The notes under the pieces: model-generated
Told to the model about the DNA's origin: nothing
The model's input: the letters and a program-made list of their open reading frames with translations, nothing else
Databases searched by the model: none
Position numbers and translations under genes: made by a program
Shown here: in pieces, positions 18,481 through 55,180 of the stretch
Numbering within the stretch: the first letter of the stretch is position 1
Layout of the letters: every line of letters begins with the position of its first letter
Origin: Halichondria panicea
Taxonomy: Eukaryota > Porifera > Demospongiae > Suberitida > Halichondriidae
NCBI RefSeq assembly: GCF_963675165.1
Contig: NC_087392.1
Coordinates: 4,547,442-4,611,441, forward strand
Direction: 5' to 3'
Length of the DNA: 64,000 nt

Positions 18481-20851
18481 TCACGCAAAAGTGAGCCATT
18501 TCTGAGGGTTGGTGGTAGTAAGCTGAGTCAGCATACTCTTGTGCACTCCTCTCTCCGCTAGACTGGGGAGCACCACTTGGAGGAGGTGGCCATAACCATG
18601 ACCACCGTAACACGCCTGCATGGGGGTAACACATTCATAGTGAAACACAAGGAAAGGTACAGTAGAATTTGAGAATAATTATGATAACTGTATATTACGT
18701 ATACATATACTCTTAGGGGGTAGTGCCATAACTTTAGTTTGGATGGTCCAATTTTAAAATGATACTGACCTGATCATGAGTATCTGAAAGTTAGCTCTAT
18801 CACATAATAAGCTAATTTATGCTCTTGCTTCTTAAAAGAGGCTACTAACCACTCACCATCCTGTGTTTAGTGTGGATGTCTTGTGACATGAGGAGACGTG
18901 ACATGAGGAGACGATCACTAAATCCATTGTCTATGAGCAACTTGATTTTGTCCATTTTCTGAGCATCACTGGGGAAGTCCATATGCCATCGCGACTGCAA
19001 CTAATACAATATCAATAGCCACACATCTTTAATTATAAATGCACACTCAGGTACCTATATAAGTTAACTGTGCATGCTGTGAAAAGCAAATAATATTATA
19101 CAGTTCATTAGCACAGGCACATCTACAATGTACGTAGCCTATGTATCTATAGAAGTGTGAGCATATAATTATGACGTTGCTAACTGCATACGTACAATGG
19201 CTTTACAATATTACTGAACTGGTAGCTCTAATTACCTGATAGTGGGATACTTCTATTCCGAGCAAGTCATACTCTAGCCACGCCCCCCTCCTGGCCAGTG
19301 ACAATAGAGCCTCGTCCCTCAACACAGTCCGATCCATGTGACCAATCACAGTGCGGGAAATATCCGCTCCACACGACTCAAGAATGTCGAGTATGGCGAA
19401 TGGAGATGCTTCGTTAGCACCGGGATGAATCATAAGAGGAGCACCTGGACAATGACACAGTTGAAATGGGCCAAATTTAAGTTTCTGGTTATAACTATTC
19501 AAGTAAATAGTTTATGGACTCTTCCACTAATAAGCAATCATATCTGTTTGATGACATCAAATATTAGACTCGAAGCTAGATGCTACCCCATACATACAAA
19601 TCGACTTTGAAAAGAGAACAAAAATACTCACCTGTCATTTGCTGAGCTGCAGCTGCTGCCTGTAGTGAGCGTGTCTCGTGGTGTGTGAGTGGGTGTGAGC
19701 AGCCCACCTCCCCTATGAGCCCACACCTCACACCGCCCACTCCTCCGATACCCTCCATCACCTCACACACAAGATGGTCTCGCATCTGTGTGTGGGGGGA
19801 GGGTATAAAGTGGAGGAATCTCTCACATACAATATTGTATACACTGTACTTTTTTTCTAGCACCCAAGTGCCTAAAATGACCAGCATACGTACAGCTTTA
19901 TCATATTCCTCGTACGGCTAAGCCTCAAGGCATACGTACCTCTTCCACGGTCATTTTCTTGACTTCCTCTGGCATAAGACTGTCCACATAGAAGGCAGTG
20001 CCGGCTATAATGTGCACACCAGTCTGCTCTGACAGTGCAGGGAGACACTCTCTCTTCACTCTGTTAGGGAGAATGGGAATATAACAGCTAGGAGTTACAT
20101 GTAAGTTTCAAGCATAATATTCTTTCTACTGGTGGTACGGTAAATGTATAATTTTTATTACACTCCTATTATAGAACATAGGATTATAATTATTTCGACA
20201 TATTCGTTGCTGTGACTATCTCACTTAGTATAATTAGAGATCTATATCTAGTCAAATAACAGAACAGCTAGGGTCTACAGAGATGGCGTTACCTGACCCC
20301 CACTGGGGACACGTCACAGAGAGCACCTCCTCCGAGGGACTTGAACAGTGCCAGTTCAGAAGCAACTTCTTCCACATTGTCCACAAACAGATTGGACCGC
20401 ACAGCATAGCTGCAGGGGTAGGGTGGGAGAGGGAAGGAGGTGGACACAAATTGTATTCAATGCATTACTTCTATAGCCTCTATAGCCTCAATTCTCAATA
20501 CATACTGTGTATTAAATAGTGGTGTTATAATTCAGAATTATGGAGACTAGAGTGTCACCTTAATCATGGGGCAGTATCGTAGTTTAATGTTGGCTCTCAC
20601 GGAAATTGTCGTATCTTTCCCAAATTTTGTATTTGTAAGTCCAGGTCAGAGATGTCCCCCACAAGGTCCTGAAACGCAGGTCTTGGTGGTGAGAAGAGTT
20701 TGCGCAGATCCACTAATGGCTGCTCATGAGGCAGCACCATGCCCAGCTCTGAGGGATCCCTAGGACCAAGGACTGGAGGGAGGGTTATAGTATAAATGAG
20801 CACAGAGTTGTGCAGAGGCCTACCTGTCAGCACCTTGCCAGTCAAGGACAT
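18481..20851 (-). CDS. PTER: Phosphotriesterase-related amidohydrolase with altered metal site
   Basis: Eight exons: 20824-20851, 20601-20772, 20293-20409, 19940-20060, 19632-19785, 19236-19444, 18857-18994 and 18481-18615; 1074 nt, 357 aa (human PTER 349). Family blocks are clear: MSLTGKVLTVLG start, GTAFYVDS, CGLIGEVGCSHPLT, MIHPGANEASPF, VIGHMDRTVL, WLEYDLLGIE, SQDIHTKHRM, YGGHGYGH and the NPQKWLTF end. PTER proteins are (beta/alpha)8 metal enzymes; mammalian PTER hydrolyses N-acetyltaurine. Two oddities: the first metal motif, HEH in human PTER, reads HEQ here (LPHEQPL, residues about 23-25), and exon 7 encodes RLLMSRLLMSQD, a five-residue in-frame duplication directly before the Asp expected to bind metal. 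The frame is otherwise intact. Reduced or changed activity is an inference. Confidence 0.93.
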
Positions 20852-21042
20852 TTTAACTCAGCTTAATTATACCAACAACAACAAGCTATAATTTATAGCT
20901 TGTTGTGTTGACCATCATTTCCATACTTAGTTTAGTAGCAGCATCATAAATATATATCAATTTTGTGCACAAGTAAACAGAGTGATGTAAGGGCATAAAA
21001 TGAGGAAACAGAATAATTATACACGCATAAAAACAACAACCA

Positions 21043-22936
21043 CTAGTCATCATCATAGTCAACGTTTGCAGAGAGTGGTGTGTATCTATTCGTTGACGCT
21101 TGGCGTTTTTTCCAGCAGAATTTGCAGAGCATTGCGAGCAGTACACCAGTGCTGAGTAGAGCCAGCATCCCAGCCACTATCACAGGCACAATCACAGTCC
21201 TGTCAGCAGAACACACCTCATCTGTGTGGGGAATGATAACACACAGTCTGAGTAGTACAACGTTTTAGTATTATACACATTGTACAAATGAATTTGAGCT
21301 GCCATACAATGTATTCAAAAAGTTATGATTTTCTGTAAGCTAAGAAAGAAACCTCATATTTGGAAAGAATATGCAAACTTGCCATGAAAGAACATACAAA
21401 TTTCGACCAAATACCATAGTGCCAAGGCGAAAAATGACAGATTATGTCACCAACCAAATTTGGGATTCAGGTGTTCAATGGTGTCAACATACTTCCACAC
21501 TGTACATTTGTACCTTCATCAAAATCTGTCTCACTGCTGAACTTGAATGCCTGCACACGTTGTTGACCCACGGACAGTGATACTTGAATCACTTCATCCA
21601 CATCCGAGCCAGTAAAGGGCTCGAGGGTCGTGTTGGTATTGCAAGTGTACGATGAGAGGAGGCGGAGCTCTTTTATCATCCAATCAAATAACGACGCTTG
21701 TGAAGTAACACTGACTCTCCCTGGAGTACAAGTGGAGGAAATGTGTTACTAACAGTAGTAGTATAGACACAATGTACACAATAACTCAATATGGTATTAA
21801 TTACAGCTAAGGGGATATGTTGCACAGACATTGGGTTGAAGGCAATCCTGTACATACAGGTTACCTGGCATAAATACTAACACAGCACCTTATATAATTG
21901 TAATAATACAATGCTGTATTAGAACACTGCTCTCCTCCTCCAATGTCACGAGGAATGTGTCTTACTCAAACAATGCAAAACTGCTGATAGTAGTACAATG
22001 AAGGGTTACTGTGTGTACTTACTGCCATAGTAGCCTGTTTGGCTGAGATTGGGGAAGAGCTGTTCAGTGACAGTGAAGGTGACTGTGGTGGCGTTGAACT
22101 TCCAGTGTCTGTTGCCCTCAAGCTGCGTGGGTGGGTGCGTGTGTGTGGGTATGTGTGAGCGTGTGTCATATAACACTAGAAACCTAACTTTAAGTTTGCA
22201 CTGCCATAATGTACACTCATACATACTTACTAAGGATTTCTACTACAGAGAAACTCTTTCCTCACCTCATAAAAGTCCAGGGCTATGGACATGTTCTGAT
22301 AGTCCAGCACAAGAGTGGCACTGGTAGGGTCCGCACACACAGACAGATGACAAGAGCTCGCATCCACATTAGCAAGAGCTGCTGGTCCCAGTGGCAAGAT
22401 GTAACTAGACTGTGTGTGTGTGTGCAACAATAGAGAGGAGGGTTACATGTATGCGATCTGCTTTACTGAGTATGAAAAATGCAAAAAAAGTTCCCCTTGG
22501 AATCAGGAATTCTACTACCACTTTGACTAGAACAATTAGTAAGCACATACATGTACATTGTCCATGTATGGAACACCACATTAATAGTGTTTCCAATAGC
22601 ATTTTTACTTACTTTCCCAGTTTTGGTGGTGTACTTAAACGTGAGTGTCATCATGGCCACCATACGCAGACACACATGCGTTCCACCCGTCTTAGTGTTC
22701 GTAGAGTAGAGAATGTATGTGTTTCTAGTGGCCTCGTCTGTTGGTACAAGGGCGGGTGTGATGTGTGAGGGTGTGGAGGTGGGCTGTGATGGTAAGGGAC
22801 TTGTAGATTGGTACGAACCTACAGAAAGAGAGAACAAAGTGTTGGCAGCACAATCTCAATCACACTTCAACTCACTGTTAATTGATGCTAGACAGAGTAG
22901 CAGAACTAAAGCAGTTCCCACAGTACTAGTTGCCAT
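21043..22936 (-). CDS. LAMP-family lysosome-associated membrane protein
   Basis: Six exons: 22876-22936, 22613-22818, 22266-22409, 22023-22122, 21514-21720 and 21043-21221; 897 nt, 298 aa. Signal peptide MATSTVGTALVLLLCLASIN; a Ser/Thr/Pro linker (SYQSTSPLPSQPTSTPSH) suited to O-glycosylation; a single luminal domain with spaced cysteines (HVCLRM, SSCHLSVC, SYTCNTN, DEVC) and N-glycosylation sites (FNAT, NLSQ, NTNTT); one membrane helix (TVIVPVIVAGMLALLSTGVL); then a short basic cytosolic tail. The tail carries RYTPL, a Y-x-x-hydrophobic adaptor signal typical of lysosomal targeting. Vertebrate LAMP1/2 have two luminal domains, so this is the short architecture. The five cysteines do not fit the usual two-disulfide pairing neatly. 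It diverges from HTATSF1. Confidence 0.85.
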
Positions 22937-23091
22937 ACTGTCCTCTTTAGCTGTCTGGTACCGACTCAATCACCCAGCTAGGCCAGCTAAGTTTTTTTTT
23001 ACGTGCAACAGTATTATTGTTTAATCGAGTACAAAGTTCAATGAAATTGTTATGTATGAATGACCTTTGTACTCTGAACCTTAAACCCACA
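22937..23091. promoter_or_regulatory. Divergent promoter region LAMP / HTATSF1
   Basis: 155 bp between opposite start codons. No TATA box seen. Role inferred from position. Confidence 0.5.
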
Positions 23092-24547
23092 ATGGAGTCT
23101 ACAGAAGGGAATGACTTTGACTATCAACTGCAGGCAGAGCAGCAATACGGCAGCAGCATTGCAGCTCAGCAGCTCACAACAGGGACCACTTATACAGACC
23201 CTCAAGATGGCACCATCTACGAGTGGGATGCACAAAAAAAAGGCTGGTTTCCTAAGGTGCAACACTAGTTATGATCTAGCTAGACACCTAGTGGAGTTCT
23301 TTAATAGTGTGATGTGTGAGCTAAGTGGATCAGCCCACTCCATCTATTGGAGCCCTTTAGTGTGATGTGTGCTAAGTGGAGCTTATCATTTAACCTATTC
23401 CCTTGGATACTACAGATTGACGACAACTTCCTAGCCTCGTATCAAGCTAGTTACGGAATCAACACTGAGAGCACAGCGACCGAAACAAGTGAAAAAGAAC
23501 AGGTATTATATTGAGCAAGCTAGGTATAAAAAGGTCCCTTTATGTGTCTCTTTTTATCCAGACTACCACCTCTGAGGAAGCCCCTCCCCCTGCTACTGCC
23601 GACCCCTCACTGACACCTGGGACCAGTACTGACCAATCAGTGAGTACACGCTTTATTGCAGCAGCTGCTGTAGCTAATTATATCCTCCTCACTATAGAGT
23701 CTGGAGGAACCCGGTCAGAAGAAGAAGAAACCAAATGAAAAGGAAAGTAAGTTTTGTACAATCTGAGCTTGTGTGTCAGAGAAATAAAACAACCATCCTC
23801 TAAATAAATGTGTGGATTTTGTAAGCCTCGTTAAGATCTGGTAAATTAGATCTGGTAAATTATATGCTGTTTCCGTAAGCTCTGATCTAGGATCAGAGTG
23901 ATGATTCGAGCTTTTTGATTGCAGCCCCGAGTTGGTTTGAGATTGATGAGCAACGCAACTCCAATGTCTATGTCTCCGGACTACCCACTGACATCACAGA
24001 AGAGGAGTTTGCCAAGCTCATGTCCAAGTACGGTATCGTCATGGAGACCGAGGAAGGTGTGTGAGGGGCATATGTGTGAGGGGCATATGTACTGTACACA
24101 CTCTAACTTCTGCCGCTGTAGGCACTCCCAAGCTGAAGCTTTACAGGGATAAAGATGGCCACCTGAAGGGAGACGCGCTCTGCTGCTATCTCAAGGTACT
24201 GCTGAACAAATTCAGTTAATCCCAGTGTGCAGTAAAATTTAGTAGCTCTTTAATAGAATCTTTAACTCTTCTGAAAAGCATGGGCTACGTATAATTTTTG
24301 CCGAAAAATTAGCCTGTTTGGATAGCTATATTCGAGTGCCCATAACTTTAGTTGGGATTGTCCAATGGAAAATGTTGCTTAAATCTGACTTGCAATTTTC
24401 ATGCCAGCCACTTAAGTACAATATTGTTTTTTCCTGGCACAGGTTGAGTCGGTGAAGCTGGCTATTCAGTTGCTTAACGACAGTATGTACAGAGATCATA
24501 AGATCAGGGTGGATAAGGTGTGTGTAGTGTGGAGTGTGGTTACGGTG

Positions 24548-24596
<49 letters not shown>

Positions 24597-27151
24597 GAGT
24601 GTGTGGTATGTGTGGTATTTCCGTAGGCTCAGTTTCAAATGAAGGGTACCTATGATCCGTCTCTGAAGAAAAAGAAAAAGAACATTAAAAAGAAAGGGAA
24701 ACAGCAACAAAAGTAAGTGTCACTGTCGCTCCGTCTGTACTGTCTGTGTGTGCCTACATTATTTAATTGTCCAGGTATAATGCATCTAAGTGTTTTCTTC
24801 ATTAATTTGAATGGCCATAACTTTGTTTTGGATGGTCTCCAATTTCAACGATATTACGATAATTAATATGAAAGCTCACAATCACATATGTAGCTTTAGT
24901 TGCTGAGTTTAGCTCACTACTTTTTAGGTTAGGGTTAGGGTTAGGGTTAGTCCCATGATTTTTTTTTCGAAATTGGGTCCAATTGATTTAAACCTACCAT
25001 TTTATAGAGTTATCGTTAGCTCTCAGAAAATCAATGAAAATGGGGTCTCCAAACTCAACTAATAAAACCCCAAAACAAAACAATTTGTATCAACATTAAT
25101 TTATATAATTATACTACATATAAGTTATGGTCATTCGAAGATGGCAACAGTACAATGTCATGTATGTATGTGATCAGGATCATACGGTGCTCCTGATGTT
25201 GTACACCCTCATTAGCTGCTATACAGAGCCTTGATTAATGCCCCCTCTCAGGATGCTCGATTGGAGAGAACGGAAGAAAGATGGCCTGATAAGAAACAAG
25301 TGTGAGAGGATTGTCATCTTCAAGAGATTATTTGACCCCAAAGAATTTGAAGTGGGTATCCTAACACACTGTAGCAGGAGCCTTAAGACCTATTCATTTG
25401 TCTGCATGTGTGTCTAAGTTTTGCAAGCTTTATACTGTTGAAGTGTACACACAGTGCAGGCATTAGTTCTGCTGTTCTAGTATACATGTAGAAGATACAT
25501 ACATCACCAGAGTGCTCACACAACACTGACTATTACTCCCACCCACCCCCTATCAGGAAGACCCCACCCTCATCACTGATATCCGCTCTGACTTGAGGGA
25601 GGAGTGTGAAAAGTTTGGAATTGTTAAAAAGATCATGGTCTTTGATGTAAGTGAACATGTTTGTCATAATAATTATAAGAACCTGCAACCTTGACTATTA
25701 GTGATGTCTTAACCATGTATACTACATGTGTAGACTCTACCTGTACCCTGTACCTATGCTAAGGAGATACCGTATGAATGTGTTGCGAGCATCAAGCATT
25801 GCAAACTTTGCGAGTGTATCACTTTGGAAAAATAGAATCAGAAAACCTAGTACTGGTAATTTGTACACTCTCTGCCAAAATGCAATAGTTATGGTCAATT
25901 TTTTTGGTGATTTTGCAAAGGTTTTTCACCAACAAGTAATACGGTATAACTGTACATGTATTACCCCACCCCACACACACACATCCCCACCCTCCTCACA
26001 CACCACCCACACACCACACAGAGACATCCTGATGGAGTGGTGTCGATGGCCTTCAAGGATTTCGAGGCTGCAGACTTGTGTGTTACTAAGATGAACAATC
26101 GTTGGTATGCAGGGAAGCAGCTGGAGGTGGCTCACTGGGACGGCCTCATGGACTTTCAGGTACATCTCTTCTGTTCTAAACAACAATTTCAACTGTTAAT
26201 TCTAAACAGAAACTCCTCTTAATGAATTAGCCTGGCATGCTTTAATTAGACTGAGTGCATTTTGTACATGTATAACCATTGTGTGTGTGTGTGTATGCTT
26301 TCTTCAATATTGTGATTTTGTTTCAACAAAGTTTTTGTGTGTAGCTATTAGTCTGTGTTCTAGTTGCTCCCCTATAACCACCCGCCCCCTCCATTCCTCC
26401 ATATTATAACCACCTGCCCCCTCCATCCCTCCATATTATAACTACCCGCCCCCTCCATATTATAACCACCTGCCCCCTCCCTCACCAGGTGGAGGAGACG
26501 GACAAGGAGAGAGAGGAGAGGATCTCTAACTGGGAGAAGTTCCTAGAGGTTGGGGAGGTCAAGGTGCAGGAAGTCAAGGTTGAAGAGGTATATACGGAGT
26601 TTGTTAGTTACGTAGGTACATGCAGTACATAGGTATAGTATACGTAACTGGTGATGGGGGGGCCGGGTAGTACAGCTGATATATAGAACTCCGGTCCTGC
26701 ATATATATATTTGGTACATACTGATAGTGTGCGGTATGCATACCATGTACATGCACTGCATTATCACTAAAAATAATTATATATGTATATATACGTACTT
26801 GACATTATACGTTCGTGTCTATATAATTGTGTATGTACGTAATACAGTGGAACCTCTGCATGTTAACAACCACCTCCGAATAAAGGCCAGTTGCTATAAA
26901 AAATTGTAACGGCCAGGCACCAGGGCCAGGTCCCAAATGAACAGTTTGTGTACAAAACAACCTCTCAACAAAGGCCACCTCTGTATATAAAGGCCAAAAC
27001 ATAATTGTTCCCCAAAGGTGTCCGTTATAGAGGGGTTCCACGTACTTGTATATAGTTTAATTTGACATTATACGTTCGTGTCTATATAATTATGTGTACG
27101 TATGTACGTAAGCTGCATATTCTCATTATTTGTTTTCTGCAGACTTTCTAA
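23092..27151 (+). CDS. HTATSF1: HTATSF1 / CUS2-type U2 snRNP splicing factor
   Basis: Thirteen exons: 23092-23256, 23416-23502, 23562-23639, 23698-23746, 23925-24056, 24122-24195, 24443-24517, 24627-24712, 25252-25351, 25557-25646, 26022-26159, 26489-26587 and 27143-27151; 1182 nt, 393 aa. The N-terminus has the YEWDAQKKGWFPKIDDNFLA block of the family. RRM1 spans about residues 130-220 (NVYVSGLPTDITEEEF; GDALCCYL as RNP1), followed by a Lys-rich linker. A second, U2AF-homology-like RRM spans about 255-350 (RIVIFKRLFDPKEF ... DGVVSMAFKD ... NRWYAGKQL). The R-W-Y there corresponds to the R-x-F ULM-binding loop, with Tyr for Phe. Tat-SF1/CUS2 binds SF3B1 and U2 snRNP before spliceosome assembly. 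The long acidic C-terminal tail of the vertebrate protein is absent: the frame stops two codons into a 9-nt final exon. Confidence 0.93.
24549..24596 (+). repeat. (GT)n microsatellite
   Basis: About 46 nt of (TG)n in HTATSF1 intron 7. Confidence 0.9.
24925..24950 (+). repeat. Interstitial telomere-like repeat (TTAGGG)
   Basis: Four tandem units, aggttagggttagggttagg then gttag, inside HTATSF1 intron 8. The metazoan telomere unit is TTAGGG. Confidence 0.85.
25768..25946. repeat. MITE, 'taccgtattact' family, copy B
   Basis: Ends taccgtatgaatgtgttgcg and taatacggta. The interior cgagcatcaagcattgc and gcaaaggtttttcaccaac match copy A at 7547. Lies in HTATSF1 intron 10. Confidence 0.75.
26375..26485 (+). 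repeat. Tandem repeat, about 28-bp unit, 4 copies
   Basis: Units of ccctccatattataaccacc with ctgcccc, directly before HTATSF1 exon 12. Confidence 0.8.
26848..27043. repeat. pogo/Tigger-like MITE, copy 1
   Basis: Begins cagtggaacctctgc and ends agaggggttccacg, an inverted pair resembling pogo/Tigger ends. The interior has aaaggccac and ggccaggtccca, shared with 41378-41536 and 51049-51160. Lies in the last HTATSF1 intron. Confidence 0.7.
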
Positions 27152-27648
27152 TGTGATCGAGTTGCCATGGACACAGTGACTCCTCAAACTGTACAATCTC
27201 ATGCACTGTGGATGTATCATTATAATAGCAGCTGCTGATTACATTAATTGGTGTGCGAGTCTTATATAATTGATCATTCTTTTTACACAGTATAAGTAGT
27301 AATTATAGATCTATGTCAATTGTACCATAATTATGGCGTTGTAAAGACACGTTAAATCTACAAGTCAATAATTATATAGCTAGCTATAGAGGGCTGATTT
27401 TCACATGGTGGAAATGTAACTTACGAAATTATTCTACAATAGGTTCAACGATCCTGTTGAGCTGTATACACGAATTAAAATACAAAATAATGGCCAGCTG
27501 GCATGGGTATATATACGTCATACGAAAATAATCACCCGCTAACGGTCAAATTAAGCTAACTAATTAATAATGGCTAAAATAAACAAAAAAATAAACAAAA
27601 AACAATAAATAGTTCTGAATCCTACGTAAAACACTTCTAATTGTTGGG
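27152..27648. other. 3' intergenic, HTATSF1 / MYO6 convergent
   Basis: AT-rich, no gene seen. It should hold both 3' UTRs. Confidence 0.5.
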
Positions 27649-52252
<24,604 letters not shown>

Positions 52253-52558
52253 CCTAGAGCCTAAATGCGCTAGAGGCTCTTGTAGGTCACAGCTCTTGCT
52301 CCAGACAATAGTAGCTAGTATACTAGCTAGCTAGCTGAACAATGTTTGGCTGATATTCACAGCTAGCTAGCACACATTAGGCCCCTCGCATTAGGCCTGG
52401 CCCTAGGGTAGATCTAACAAGACCCTCCCTCTTCCGATCACCAGGCCGATTCCTCTCTAATGTAACGCTGCAACAACGGTCTAACCGTAACAGTAATGTG
52501 TTAGTTCTACCGACGATCTTTACCCAGATTTCATAACGGTTAGAAAAAATAATATTAA
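52253..52558. promoter_or_regulatory. Divergent promoter region MYO6 / CRYL1
   Basis: 306 bp between opposite start codons. No TATA box seen. Role inferred from position. Confidence 0.5.
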
Positions 52559-55180
52559 ATGGCTGAGTCTCCTGCAGTGAAGAAGGCACGGACTGATGCA
52601 GGCAAGGTCACTGTCATTGGGAGGTATGTTGCACTTATACTGATCAGCCTCTTACCTCTTACCTCTCTGCAGTGGCCTCATTGGAAGGTGCTGGGCTTCA
52701 GTGAGTCAGTGTATTTAGATGTGCAATATTGTAGCAGGTAGCTGTGTAAGTGGACCCATTGTAATACTATACTAAGCTCTGCCTAAACACTGAGTCTCCC
52801 TGACTTAATTTTAACTGCTCACGATTATTTATTTGCAATAAAGTATTTTGTCTATTTTTATGTACGTGTGCTTGCATGTTACCAGTGCCTCCAATCAATT
52901 GCTAGCTATTGCTTCTTGTTTGCAGTTGTTTGTACGAGGTGGTTACACTGTCATCCTTTACGACATCAGTGATGAGCAGTTACAGGGAGCGCTAGTGTCC
53001 ATTGGAAAACAGCTGGTCCAGCTGGAGGGGGAGGGGCTACTGAGGGCAGGACAAACTGGAGAGGAGCTACTTAAGAGTGTCTCTGTGTCTAGTAATTTGA
53101 GTGAGGCAATGGAGGGAGCGATCTATGTGCAGGTGAGAGAGAGCTGTCTACACGTACTATACCGTATAGAGGGTATATTTCGAGGGTATAAATGTTCGTG
53201 GTTTTCACGGATTAGGCATGAACCGCGAACATTTATAACCGCGAATTTAATATTCATGCATGCATGCTGCAAAAAAGGCGCTATTCCACGAAAATTAAAT
53301 CCGTGAAAACTTTTCTAAAGGCACATCCGCGAAAATTTATACCCTCGAAATATACCCGCTATACGGTACTCTGACTGTCTGGAGTGCATGTTTATACCGT
53401 AAGCGGGTATAAACATTCTAATTATAGAACCAGCCTCGGTTAGGACGCTCTCTTTTAAAATGCCATTATACTACCATAATAATTATAAGATCAATTTTGT
53501 TCGTACATTGTTTCTAGAAAAAAATTTTACTGGTTCTATAATTAGAACGATTATGGTATACTGTATAGCAGATATAATTATTTCGAGGGTATAAACTTTC
53601 GCAGATTGACCGTTAGAAAGGTTTTCGCAGATTTAATTTTCGCGGAATAGCAGCCTTTCTGCAGCATGCATGCGATATTAAATTCGTGGGTATAAATGTT
53701 TGCGGTACATGCTTGATCAGCGAAAACCGCGAACATAATTATACCCTATATATACCCTTGAAATATACACACTATACGTTACGTAATCCTGCAATACTTA
53801 ATTGGTTATGGTATAGCACAAAATTTCAGCTAAAACGCTAAAAGCCTGTTACAACACTCAGCAACCTGCAAGCTACGTGTGTACGTGTACAAGCCATTGC
53901 TTAATGGTTGCTATAGTAGTTATGCAGCTAGTTGACTGTGCCCACCTTGCAGGAGTGTGTGCCTGAGAATGTTGATCTCAAGAAAAAGGTGTTTGAGCAG
54001 TTGGATGCTCTGGCTGATGACGAGGTCATCCTTGCCAGCTCCACCTCTTGTATCATGCCCTCCCTCTTTACAGCTGACCTCAAACACAAGACTCAGTGCA
54101 TCGTCGCCCATCCTGTGAGTGCAGCTGTACAACTCTTGACTATAATTATATTGGTTGAGGATACAGTTGAGCTAGAATTATTTTATTGATATTGCACAGA
54201 TTTCGGAAAGCTTATGGTCTACTCTAAATAGACAAACTACACTGTAAGTGACTCTTTTCAAATTGCCCAATTTGTGTATGCAACTCATTAACTTTGCATG
54301 ATATATTTTATCTGTTCTGATAATTGTTATTTTCATACTTATGAATCCCCTCCTCCTCAGATCAACCCTCCCCAATATATTCCACTGGTGGAGGTGATCC
54401 CAGCTTCCTGGACCGACCCCGCTATCGTTACGACAACAGTAGAGATCTTGAAGGGGATTGGTCAGGCTCCAGTTGTGGCTAAGAAGGAGATCAATGGCTT
54501 CATTGTCAACAGGCTGCAATATGCCCTCATCATGGAGGCATGGAGACTGGTAGAGGTGGGCACACTTACAAGTGACGCCTTTGCTGTTAAATCAACGTTG
54601 TTTTGTACCACTAAATGTTTTGTTCGTGTACCAGTGATGTCCCCAGAAGTGGTGGCTATTTCAATCCCCTTGAACTCAATTCAACATAATTATAATAAAA
54701 TAGGCCTAGGAGGCGGTTTAGTACCAACCACCACCAACCAGTGTGGGCACATCCCTGATGTAGCTTATCTGTTTCAACACATTTGTATTGCTTCAGTAAG
54801 TGTGAATCTTCTCTCTCATGGACACACAGGATGGTGTGGTGTCCCCTGAAGATGTGGACACTGCCATCTCCCATGGCCTCGGATTGCGATACTCTTTCAT
54901 GGGACCGTTTGAAACCATGCACCTCAATGCCACCGGTATGCAAGACTACTGTCAGAAATACGGGGAGAATATAGTGAACGTGTGTGAGAGTCAAGGGTCG
55001 CCCAGGCCTCTGGCTGGAGACACTCTTGGGCTGGTGAGTGAGGTAATGGAGAGGAGGATACCATTGGAGCTGCTGGGAGCTAGGAGGAGTTGGAGGGATG
55101 AGAGACTTGCGGCATTGGCTATACACACACGAGGGATGCAGGAGAAGGAGAACACTAGCTCTAGTAACAGTGATGTTTAG
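52559..55180 (+). CDS. CRYL1: Lambda-crystallin / L-gulonate 3-dehydrogenase
   Basis: Six exons: 52559-52623, 52673-52700, 52926-53132, 53953-54114, 54361-54555 and 54830-55180; 1008 nt, 335 aa (human 319). The family uses NAD+ to oxidise L-gulonate to 3-dehydro-L-gulonate in the uronate pathway and is related to 3-hydroxyacyl-CoA dehydrogenases. Seen: a short N-terminal KKAR extension, the dinucleotide-binding loop [13 protein letters not shown], strand-2 acidic end [19 protein letters not shown] (active-site Ser region), [18 protein letters not shown] with the catalytic His, then [20 protein letters not shown] and [13 protein letters not shown] of the C-terminal helical domain. The last 15 residues are Ser-rich and not conserved. 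Intron 3 holds two palindromic MITEs. A poly(A) signal AATAAA is at 55262. Cytosolic; no targeting signal. Confidence 0.95.
53160..53368. repeat. Palindromic MITE, 'gggtatatttcgagggtata' family, copy 2
   Basis: Begins accgtatagagggtatattt, ends atatacccgctatacggta. Inverted orientation relative to 43018-43224. Lies in CRYL1 intron 3. Confidence 0.9.
53395..53556. repeat. Inverted repeat 'ttctaattatagaaccag'
   Basis: ttctaattatagaaccag at 53414 pairs with ctggttctataattagaa at 53530. It lies between two palindromic MITE copies and may be a separate small element. Confidence 0.65.
53557..53782. repeat. Palindromic MITE, 'gggtatatttcgagggtata' family, copy 3
   Basis: Begins tatactgtatagcagata, then tttcgagggtataaactttc; ends ttgaaatatacacactatac. 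More diverged than copies 1 and 2. Lies in CRYL1 intron 3. Confidence 0.8.
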
